Assembly (NCBI GenBank): GCA_030765065.1
Contig: CM060977.1
Location: forward strand, 98,411,795 to 98,475,794
Source: Deroplatys truncata
Taxonomy: Eukaryota; Arthropoda; Insecta; Mantodea; Mantidae
DNA length: 64,000 bases
Direction: 5' to 3'
The notes under the pieces are model-generated. The model saw only the letters and a program-made list of their open reading frames with translations. It was not told where the DNA came from and did not search any database. The stretch's first letter is position 1. Every line of letters starts with the position of its first letter. Position numbers and translations under genes: made by a program. Below, piece by piece: positions 55,125 to 64,000 of the stretch.

Positions 55125-56170
55125 TGATGGTATGTTTTTGTCTCTGTTTTAGTCTTTACCAGTTACACAAAATTCTCTCAGAATGAAAAGTATTACACAG
55201 GCTATTAAAATACAATTCAAGATATAGATTTTATTTGGCATGCAAAACTCTTAAGACTATTGTGGCGCAGGAGCTATGATCCAAAACTTTGGTAGGTCGG
55301 CGTCGGGAAGTCGGAGAGATAACCAAAGATAAACAGCGCTCTCGTCCAGCGTAAACGCCGAAAAAGCTATCATCAGATAACCATAATCTTCTGGAAATTT
55401 TCCCTTCTAGAACGTTCTGCAACTTTAAACTAGCTGCTTTATAAACGAGTGTTCTGGCGTGATCGTGTTAGCTTGTTATTCAAGTGAGCGAGTGCGTTTC
55501 TGTTGCAACAAAAAGTGCTGTTCTCTGAGTGAGTTGGTGACGACTGCTGTGCCTAGCAGTGAGTGGTACTTCCGCAAGAGATTAGAGGCGTATGTTTTTC
55601 GATTCCCCAGTGAGTGAAGTGGACCAAAAAAGACACAAAATGCGTATTTTATTACGCTACGTCGAGAAGATGGTGAAGTGAACAACAGAATTGAAGTACT
55701 TCCTATTAGTGAAGTGACAGTGTGAACTATGTGAAGTCACAGTGAAATTAAAGGTAGGTAAAACAGCCACAATGAGAACTGAGTGTGGTAACAGTGAAAA
55801 CTGGACAAAGCCACAATACTTACATTTTAATCAAATCCTTAGAAACATTTTGGAGATAATAAAACAAAGTTTCGTGTTTGGGGTGGAGAGATTTTATTGA
55901 GCATTTTGGTATTGCATGCCTTTAAGATATTCTATTTAAATGCCAAGTTTGGATTTATCTCAGATTTATTTCTTGAATTATGCTGCTGTATATCACATAA
56001 ACACAAGCGAGCGCGCGAACGCACATGAGCACACCTTTTTCTGAACCTGATTTTTACGGGTTCAGGGAACCTCAAGACGTGTATTTCTTGTGAAATATCG
56101 GTATTGAATTTCTGAGTGGAATAAAATATTTTCTCTGCTTACTATAGGTAAGCGGCTGAGAAGATAAAAA
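55125..56170 (+). repeat. R1 tail half split by a 0.56-kb insert
   Basis: R1 middle sequence at 55125-55257 (ACAATTCAAGATATAGATTT) resumes at 55819 (ATTTTAATCAAATCCTTAG) and runs to a tail near 56170. Confidence 0.7.
55260..55816 (+). mobile_element. 0.56-kb insert of unclear class
   Basis: Flanked by TA (55258-55259 and 55817-55818), with 7-bp inverted ends TTGTGGC and GCCACAA. Removing the insert and one TA restores the R1 sequence around the site. The interior has TATAAACGAGTG and many GTGAGTGA-like steps near 55480-55700. It is related to the minus-strand insert at 52620-53158. No coding capacity. Confidence 0.55.
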
Positions 56171-56221
56171 TGCACACTGCTTTAGTCACCAGATCTCAAA
56201 CATATCCTATATCCAAACATA

Positions 56222-57582
56222 CACTGCCGCTTGTGAAAATTGCAACACCAAGAAGGAAACACATGAATTCAATTAATTTGATACCACATGTTAGGTTCGT
56301 GACAAGTAACAAATGATAAACTCCTCAAATCTATACATAGCTTTGAGCCTCAATATTCAGTATTTGGTGTGGCCTCCATGCGCTGCAATTAGAGCTGCTA
56401 TACCCCGTGGCATTGAATCAAGAAGTTTCTGAGTGATTTCTCTCCACGCAGTTTGTATTCGAACCCACAAATACGTGATGCTGGTTACTGGAGGACCGTG
56501 ACGCACCAGGTGCCGAACAACCATATCCCAGATATGTTACGGGCGACATCTCAAGCGAACGTGCAGGCTAGGGAAGCAATGGTACCCGTCCCACTGCGAA
56601 TAAGGCTTCTACATTCCTCGCAATATGTAGCCGGGCATTGTCCTGCTGAAATGTGGCTTGTGGAGATACAAGCACGGGAGTACCTCTGGCTCTACAACCA
56701 ACGTTAGGTAGCGGTTGCTGTTCAACGTGCCCTCAATTCATAGTAGGCGAGATCGGTTGTTGTAGCCAATGGCGCTCCAAAACCACCACACCTGGTGTTT
56801 GTTCGCTATGCCGCTCAACAATGCAGCCCTCCAGCTTGTGCTCACCACGGTACCGCCGGAAACGTATGCGGTCATTACTGTAGAACACGTTGAAGCGGGA
56901 CTCGTCCGAAAAGACTACATTTTGCCACTCAGCCCTCCAGTGACGGTGTTCACGTGCCCATTGCAGTCGGAGGAGATTGTGGTTTCTGGACAATGGAAGC
57001 CGACGTAATAGCATGCATGCAACCAGTCCAACCTGCAGCAGACGGCGACGAATCGCAGTGCTCTAGCGTCGAGCCAACACTGTGGATGAAGCTGTACGGT
57101 CCGTTATTGCCATGCGGACAAGATGACGGTCATCCCGTGCTGTGGTCATGTTCCATGGTCCAGTACCCGCCCTTCGCTGCTTACGACTATCGTCTATCCA
57201 CTGCTTCCACCACGCATCACTGTCATAGCAGCATGCCCTGTACGAGCCGAAATGTCACGGTATGACAAACCCGCTTCCCGGAGATCGATCATTTTGCCCC
57301 GTTTGAACTCACCCACATGCCGATATGCTCTCTTTGACTTCGACGGGACATACTGGCACTCACTTTTTTGTTTCCACCATGTTTTACAGCTCTGCACTGA
57401 AGCAACATGGCGCAACACTGACCTTGTTGGACCGACACGAGAGGGCACTGCTCGGTTAACGTGTACCCCATCTCTCTGTAAACCTAATCACTTATTGCTT
57501 GCAAACTTTTTTACACTTCCACCAAGTTTGGAGTTGTTCGGGAAGTTTTTTCTTGGTGTTGCAATTTTCACAAACGGCAGTG
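56222..57582 (-). mobile_element. Tc1-like transposon, copy 2
   Basis: A 1,361-bp element with 31-bp inverted ends that differ at one position (starting CACTGCCGCTTGTG and CACTGCCGTTTGTG) and TA on each side (56220-56221 and 57583-57584). It is better preserved at its ends than copy 1 at 27338-28737. Same orientation and same family. Confidence 0.9.
56357..57351 (-). pseudogene. Tc1-like transposase, broken (copy 2)
   Basis: The start codon fits position 57351 by comparison with copy 1. Recognisable parts are the N-terminus and helix-turn-helix (MIDLREAGLSYRDISARTGH, in a frame different from the start) and the core (RLQWAREHRHW, VVFSDESRFN with the first catalytic Asp) in the open stretch 56733-57014. 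The C-terminal third is decayed: the SPDLNPIEHVWD region is scarcely visible. The stop equivalent to copy 1 is at 56357-56359. Several frameshifts and small deletions make it inactive. Confidence 0.8.
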
Positions 57583-57655
57583 TATATTCCAATGATGTTT
57601 TGTTGTAGGGAATTATTTCCTCGTTCCTTATATTTTTAGTTATTATTATTATCAT

Positions 57656-57737
<82 letters not shown>
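57656..57737. repeat. (AGT)n microsatellite
   Basis: About 27 AGT units preceded by a few ATT units. It gives false poly-Thr and poly-Tyr ORFs on the minus strand. Confidence 0.95.
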
Positions 57738-57741
<4 letters not shown>

Positions 57742-58129
57742 CCAGCAGCAGTAGTTTTTTTTACTATTCTGTCTACAGCACTTGCAGTCTGCGGACGCAA
57801 GCGATTGATGGGGATCCGTGTATATATACCGGTATGTAAATAAATGCACTCATTCATTCATTTCATTCAAAAGTGGCTGTTTATATCCAGATCAACACAA
57901 ATGTTTACCTGAATTAAACAATAACAAGGTGCGAAAACACAGTCCCAATGTTTAATGCCATGTAAAATGTTTTTACTATAGGTCTCAGGAGGCAAAAAAT
58001 GAATAATCCATTTTCTCAAACAACTTCCATTAATCACCGAAATAACACAACAATAAATATGTATTTCTAAAATGCAAAGCTAAAGTATCGGATCTGTGTA
58101 GAGCACCGTCAGTGGGCTACAACGGCCCT
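57738..58129. other. Unassigned DNA
   Basis: No gene or repeat recognised. Confidence 0.4.
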
Positions 58130-58565
58130 TTTTGTTCTATCATGATCCCTGATAGGGATGAGGGAAAAGATCTGAAGGGCGAAAATATTCCAATGACGAT
58201 GAGCATATGCATGGGCGGGATTCCTGACGTTTCCATAGCGGATACATCCGATGTTGCCCGGTCCCACCCACTAGCCTACTAACTCCTGGTGGTCCCCTCT
58301 GTAGTGTCGACTCTGGTCCCTAACTGAGCAGCACCGCAACGACCCAGGAAAGAAATCATTACAAAGCTTACCTCCACCTCCCAGCCACAACCCGCTGAAC
58401 ACCGTCGCCTGTTCCTACAACCTTCAAACAGATGACAATCAGAAAAACGATTGGTGCAGGAAATGAGGGGTAGAAAAGTCCTGGTAGAAGAAGAACCTCC
58501 CCAGCATTCGCCTACCGACCCAAGGAAACCACAAAAAACCCTTGGGTCAGAGTCTGTGATGATCA
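58130..58565 (-). repeat. Long SINE without clear tRNA head
   Basis: On the minus strand it contains GGGTTTTTTGTGGTTTCC, TAGGCGAATGCTGGGGAGG and the GC-rich body of the long SINE family. The tRNA-like head at the 58,565 end is missing or decayed. Confidence 0.5.
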
Positions 58566-59036
58566 ACGAAAATTAACTAGTATGGAATACAGCTCTCTAT
58601 ATTGGAGGAAATACAAGAAAACAAGAGGCGAGGAATTTCACATATTGAACCCTTGAGTGTAAATGAAAGCTTCTTAAGATGCTAGAAATGTAAAATAAAG
58701 GACATGTTTATGATAAGGTATCTTGTAGCTTGTTATCATTGTAATTGTAGCTGTAACTGTGAGAAGTTGAGGGTGTTACGGGGATATTGCTTATAACCTT
58801 CGGCGAGAATCCGAGCTGCGGCAGCCGGCGCGCGAGCAACCGCGCGGTGGCTACAGTTTGAAACAAAAGTTTTCTTCTGTAAAATTAATGCTTAACATGA
58901 AGAATACTTTATAGAATCTATATTAAAACAAACGATAATGGGAACAGAAATACGTGTGAATGAATCGCAAATGGTTTTGGGGCAATTTGCTTCAAGGATG
59001 GAGCACAAACTAGAGAAATGTTTCTCCTGCGTTTAT

Positions 59037-59040
<4 letters not shown>
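58566..59040. other. Unassigned DNA
   Basis: No gene. A short GC-rich patch (about 58800-58850, GCGGCAGCCGGCGCGCGAGC) stands out from its AT-rich surroundings. Confidence 0.4.

Positions 59041-59110
<70 letters not shown>
59041..59110. repeat. (AAT)n microsatellite
   Basis: About 23 AAT units. Confidence 0.95.
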
Positions 59111-59111
<1 letters not shown>

Positions 59112-59564
59112 TCTTCGCAATTGCACACGTGCAGACTCGATAGACCGAGCATTGATAACGACGTTACATTTTCCCTTTATGTGAGTTTTAAAAGGAAACT
59201 GGAGCTTTGATTTCCATTGCAAGGTCTTAGGTCTTGGTTTATTTTTCCCTCTACATTTATATCTCTCTCGTTTACTCACCAGAACCAGAAGCTACAGTAA
59301 TTGGAAATTACCAAGGAAGCTACGACATAAAAATAAAACAGACATCTCTTTTCCCGGCATCCTCTGCGCCACGCTAATGAGGACTATGTGAAGATTTTTT
59401 GTCACCTTTCAGTAAAGCAGGGGTAGGTAAAGCGTGAAGTATGTGAGACATTTCTTGCTTTGCTTATAAGCGGACGCAACCTTGACAACGCCTTCATAAT
59501 TTTAGTTCTCGTACTGTCTTTGATCGAAGTTTGGTTAATCTATCACGTAGGGTGAGGAAGCATT
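59111..59564. other. Unassigned DNA
   Basis: No gene or repeat recognised. Confidence 0.4.
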
Positions 59565-60077
59565 CCATTCCACCAAAATATTTGATACTGAGATTTTACG
59601 ACACAAAGATTTCAAGAAAATACCCACCCCGTACACTGTGCATGGAAAGATTAACGTTATTTTTTAGATTCTCTAAATGGTACTAACGATTTGGATTAAA
59701 ATACCATACCTTTAATATATTTACATGGCAAATAAATCTACTGTGTTACATTTACATAACTTTCTCTACCCTTCTATAGCTATTAGTGGGTATTATTCTT
59801 CAATACTTTTGTTATTTTTAATGTATTGTCGCTATTTAGTTGCTTCTAGCAGAGTAATGAATGATAAACCTACATACAGCACTGCGTCTTAAACATGCGA
59901 CTATCCGCTTCCTTTACCTACCGTGTACCCAGAACGAAATTTGTAATGAAATCATTTATCTAAAATAATATGAAGTAGATAGAAAAATAAACTTTTGTAA
60001 AATGATTTATAGAAGCTTAAAAATAAAGGGAAGTGGATTGGGAAAACCATGTGAAAGTAACACATGGGATATTTGGA
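59565..60077. repeat. R1 cluster of three pieces
   Basis: A minus-strand piece (59565-59735, GCATTCCATTCCACC to ATATTTACATGGCAAATAA) is joined to a short plus-strand head (59736-59800, ACTTTCTCTACCC). Then comes a minus-strand head half (59810-60077, ending GTAACACATGGGATATTTGG). Confidence 0.65.
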
Positions 60078-61749
60078 AAACATAGCGTTCTACCAGACAT
60101 ATGACCTTACTTACGTATTCGTCTCAGCTTAATTTCTCCTCATTCCACCTACTCACGAAAATATCCGAGCAGAACTGCTGGTAAAGAGGTTACAATATAC
60201 AGAGGCTTGTTCGCAATCTATGGCAACAAACGTAAGACTCCCTTGTGCTGATTTATCTGGATGTATTCTTATTGTACGGCCAGTCACTGAGAATAGTATG
60301 CCTTGTAGTCTTAGTTGGTAACTCCGGCATGAAATTTTTTTTTATCTGGTTGTCGCCTTGCCCTGTGTGGGCTGGTGCCTGCCAGCCGGGCGGCCGGTGA
60401 TTGTCTTGGGGAGAGAGTCGTTGGGCTTCGTGAAGGAGAGATAGTGGAGTTACGGCTGCTCTCGGGTGGCAGTTGGGACAGCACGTGCCAGAGTGGAAAC
60501 GCATTTAAATTTTGTTTGCCTGTCAGTACCTTTTGAAAGTCTGTAACATGGTTTAGCGTTTATTAGCGAATGTGCTGGTTTAAAATCATTCTAAATTCTT
60601 TGGCTAATTGCGTCTCATTTCCGTGCGTTTCCCGGCGGAGTTTTCGACTTTGTTACACAAAGGTAAGATTTGTTTTCAGCTCATGCATTCTAGTTTGAAG
60701 GTAATGGGGATGTTGAAGCCATATTTAAAGCCATGATATTTGCAGCAATTATTCTAAGTGACTGGCCCTCTTATTTTGTTGCTTTAAAGTGTCTCTTTGT
60801 GCTTGTAAATTTACACGACATTCGTGTACAGTTAAATTGCCCACGTGTTATTGAGCATTTCCTTTGTCATTACATTAGTAGCAAATATGCTAAGTGACTA
60901 GCTCACACATTTAGCCGTTTTAAAGTATCCAGTTAATTTGTAAATGTTCACTTCATTCTCTTAAGAATTGAATGGGCCATGTGCTATGCAGCTGTTCCAT
61001 TTTACTTGAAAGGGTCCCTTTGTATTTAGGCATTATTGTTATAAACTGTAATTTCATAAAAGGGGTTTCCTTTAAGCAAGATATTTGAAACTATTGCAGT
61101 TTGGTCACTGATTTACATTACGTGAGAACCTTTGCTTTGAATTTGCCCTGCTATTTGCCCTTTCATTATATGTGTTGAATTTTGTCTTTCTTTCAGCAAC
61201 AGTTTAATTAATACTTCCTTGGCTGGTTATTTCTTTTCTTTGGCCAGAATATTATATCGTTTATTGTTTAAAGGTTTCAGTTAACGTTTTTTGAGTATGA
61301 TTTTGCATTGATGTTTGGTTTGTAATATTACAGTAAATTTCAAAATTAAGCTCTAGTAAATGTGTAAAATTTTGTTTCGATTTATTGAGCAGTTTGTTGT
61401 TCATTCAAATGGGGCATTTACAATGTGGCATATTTTGGCATAAAATAAAGCCAGTTACAATTATTGTGTTGTTTCTTAATTAATTTATTTTTGGGTGGAT
61501 ATTTCCTTCCTCTATGTTTTATTTCTTACATTGTTTCTTTTACAGCTTAAGGTCTTTATTTCCCTACGGCACTCGTTAGGGCTTCCCTCTTCATTTTGCC
61601 GGAGTTCCTAACCTCAGACAAATTTTGGATTCTTTTGCACGATTTCGGTGGCCTCTTAAGGCTTTGTGCCTGAGGTCGGCGATATCATCGCACCCTTACC
61701 TTATGAAAAACCACGCCTCCACCAGTACTGATGTTCTATCTGGCAGCCT
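60078..61749. other. Unassigned DNA with splice-like signals
   Basis: 60290-60650 is GC-richer than its surroundings. A donor-like AAAGGTAAGAT at 60660-60669 and an acceptor-like TTTCTTTTACAG ending at 61545 would bound a T-rich stretch of 883 bp. No long ORF lies in the presumed exons. Nothing here can be named. Confidence 0.3.
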
Positions 61750-62660
61750 TTAGCTTGAGCTATCAATCTGCACCACAGCTTCCAATGGAGCAAACAGGGA
61801 TGTCCAGTTTATTCCATTCCTCCTGGCAGCTTTCCAGAGACCATTCAATGTACGCGGCGGTCTGTTTTCAAGGGCTCTTTTCAGTAACCCAAATTCACAA
61901 AAATCCAGCAGTGATGTATGAGATGACTTAGCACGGATGTCGCTGAAAGGTATGGAATTTATTCCCATTTCACTCTCTATGTTCTCCAAAAATTTGTAGG
62001 TTGGAGCAGACGTATGGCTTCATGCCTTATCCTGATGAAACCAGACTTTATTTACATCTGCACCATAGAGAGCAGGGATTTCTGTATGTAAAATTGTTAT
62101 CAGGACATTAGTCTGACAGTATGCCGAGTTAATTTTCACGTTTTTATGTACACGATGAATGGTGAATTTGCCAGTGTAACTGTACCTTGCTATTACCATG
62201 AAACTATTGGGAAAAGTTTCGTTAGTTTCCTTATACCAAATCTTTTTTTCTCCCCTTTGTCGGTAATTTATAGCTCAGGGTTTGCTGCAGTCATTAAGAT
62301 AAACATATGGTCTTCTAAAGAGACAACAAACATCCATTTTTCACCAACAAGGTATCGTTCATACAGCTTTCTGCTGTTAGTGGCATGCTCTGTAATGTGT
62401 TAGGCAACAGCTTATATTCTAGCTCTTATGGCGCTTTTCTAGATTTCAATCCGTTTGATTATGGCGTTCACAGTAGTAACAGAGATCTCTAATTGCAGTG
62501 CAATGTCCCTCAGAGTTGCAGGATTTGGTCCAGAGGCGTGGGCCTTCACCTTTCAAATTATTTTCGGGGTGATACTGGTGGGCGGTCGTGGATTTACCTG
62601 TTTCTTGTCCTTTGGAATGAGGGTGCAGCCTTACCGTTTTTGTTGAGTGCACGTGAGATC
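61750..62660 (-). pseudogene. Mariner/Tc1-superfamily transposase remnant (different family)
   Basis: Minus-strand pieces in order: a helix-turn-helix part with GPNPATLRDIALQLEISVTT (near 62550-62470), a core piece with WMFVVSLEDHMFILMTAANP (first catalytic Asp at the LED), then SAYCQTNVLITILHTEIPAL, KVWFHQDKA with SHTSAP (second Asp), and finally IPFSDIRAKSSHTSLLDFCE then FGLLKRALENRPPRTLNGLW. In related proteins the last region has SPDASPMDF, so here the third catalytic residue position is altered. The frame is broken by stops and shifts. It is only distantly related to the Tc1-like copies at 27.3 and 56.2 kb. Terminal inverted repeats were not found. Confidence 0.7.
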
Positions 62661-63324
62661 ACTTTCTTATATTATATTGTAAAACCACGCCTCTTGCGCT
62701 GTTTAATAATCTTAGAATACAACTGTTTTGCATCGGAAAGTGCAATAATGTTTCCTTACCATAATGGTTATATTTTTATGCCATTTTATGCAGTAAGAAC
62801 AAGAGCACACACTCAGCAATCACAGCGATACATTCATACTGCTGAACTTTCATTCGGTTCCACATGTTTCAGCGCGGAGCAATTGTGCGCGTCTGGTATT
62901 GTTACCATAGATCGCTAACAACCCTCTGTACGAGAGGTTACTAAATGCAACTTTGGTATCTTTCCACCATTATGGGATAACTCATTAGAATCTGGTGATA
63001 TTCGGGTATTAAGGTTCCATTCATAACCGGCATCTCCTCCGCAAATACACTCCTGTTACATGCATTGGGAAGGTTAGTTACACAGTATCTGTTACGTTGG
63101 CACAGGTGTTCAAACTTTACACGCAGGCAATTTAGTCACCAACTGATGCACTGATTATTACATTAATTATACCATATGAATTATATTATTATTTATATTA
63201 GATTGGTTGTAGTTATATTAATTAGGTTAATTTACGTATTAATTATCAAGAGATTCGGTTACTATGAATTATTAGGTCTTACTTTTGCACAATTAACTAG
63301 AAATTTGAATCATATTTACAATTG
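62661..63324. other. Unassigned DNA
   Basis: No gene. A small hairpin, AACCCTCTGTACGAGAGGTT, lies at 62920-62940 and could be part of a transposon end, but no partner was found. Confidence 0.4.
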
Positions 63325-64000
63325 TTACTTTTTCTACTACGTATACATAGTAAATATGGGAAGTATTTCATTTCACACATAAACTTGATGTCGAGTTTTC
63401 ACTGCAAGTAAATATTCTGAGGCTCTCGAATCCAAAAAAGTCATTTTTAGAAAAAAGTCTGCGTCTGTGTGTGCGCTTGTAAACAGCATATCTAATAAAC
63501 GAAAAGTCGTAAAAATACCAAACTTGGTATTTAAGTTCAGTATCCTCAAAAGACACAACACAAAGATTATAAAAAAATCTGATGTGTTACACTCACGTGG
63601 CTTTCTCTGCCCTAGTACAAACTATTTTTACAAAGCTTTATTCTTTATCTACTTCATGTTAATCGAGATAAACATTTGCATAAACTATTTTATTGCTAAA
63701 TTTTTTTGTAGGTGCTGAGGAAATATGGTAGGCTTCAAGCGGCAGTTAAATCTTTTAATAACTGGTTCTACGTGGAGCATTCCATATCTTTACATGTCCA
63801 AGACATAAGAAAAACAAATAACGAATTCCTATTTGAGAAAAAGTATAAGTGTTGGGAAATTCAAACAAATAACAGGGAATATCTCCGAAATAGTTTACTT
63901 GACAAATAATGTATATGGCATAAATTGTGTGTTTTAACGAGATATACATCTTTTTGTGCTAAAATGTTGTCGATCTCTTACGTTACTGGATATAAAAATG
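63325..64000. repeat. R1 pair: inverted piece then subfamily B copy
   Basis: 63325-63566 is a minus-strand R1 tail part (CTTTTTCTACTACGTATAC, TACCAAACTTGGTATTTAAG). 63567-64000 is a plus-strand subfamily B copy starting AAAAAAATCTGATGTGTTAC, cut off by the window end. Confidence 0.75.

Noticed and set aside
56453-57608. Plus-strand ORFs of 76-161 codons
   Set aside because: They are antisense to the Tc1-like transposase remnant in copy 2 and share no known domain.
57636-57857. Poly-Thr and poly-Tyr minus-strand ORFs
   Set aside because: They are translations of the (AGT)n microsatellite.
59010-59279. 89-codon minus-strand ORF with a poly-Tyr run
   Set aside because: It is a translation of the (AAT)n microsatellite with chance flanks.

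Overview
The window is eukaryotic, repeat-dominated, AT-rich DNA, most likely from an arthropod and probably an insect with a large genome. The evidence is Tc1/mariner elements with insect-style transposases, tRNA-derived SINEs, a hAT-type miniature element, a Penelope-like fragment, trinucleotide microsatellites, and a retroelement primer site matching the 3' end of an insect-type lysine tRNA. I recognise no host protein-coding gene. No operons, CRISPR arrays or bacterial features are present.

Positions 1-26,737 are a head-to-tail array of one Ty3/Gypsy-like LTR element read on the minus strand. The period is 6,212-6,213 bp: a 1,424-bp LTR plus a 4.79-kb internal region. Five LTRs and four whole internal regions are visible, with part of a fifth internal region at the left edge. 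Neighbouring units share a single LTR (LTR-internal-LTR-internal...), and the right end of the array falls on an LTR end. Each internal region carries a coiled-coil ORF, a Gag-like ORF and a pol-like ORF with a protease, the start of a reverse transcriptase and an integrase-like tail. Pol is incomplete, so the element looks non-autonomous. Copies differ at only a handful of bases, so the array is young. Each LTR holds a 37-bp minisatellite with a 111-bp higher-order pattern.

Positions 26,740-64,000 are a mosaic of older repeats. Two copies of one Tc1-like transposon lie at 27.3-28.7 and 56.2-57.6 kb, and a different mariner-type remnant lies at 61.7-62.7 kb. A Penelope-like endonuclease fragment is enclosed by inverted repeats at 28.8-29.7 kb. 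A hAT-like miniature element lies at 37.0-38.0 kb, a possible LINE ORF1 remnant at 40-41 kb, and several tRNA-derived SINEs are scattered through. The commonest component is an unnamed dispersed repeat of about 0.8-0.9 kb, called R1 here. It occurs at some twenty places in both orientations, often inserted into or against other R1 copies, which produces palindromes. Two related 0.54-0.56-kb inserts sit inside R1 copies.

The most noteworthy items are the LTR-sharing tandem array, the hendecad coiled-coil ORF placed before gag, the LTR minisatellite, and the self-nesting R1 family, which keeps a common open frame in several copies. All calls come from reading the sequence by eye. Element boundaries in the right-hand half are approximate unless terminal repeats are named.
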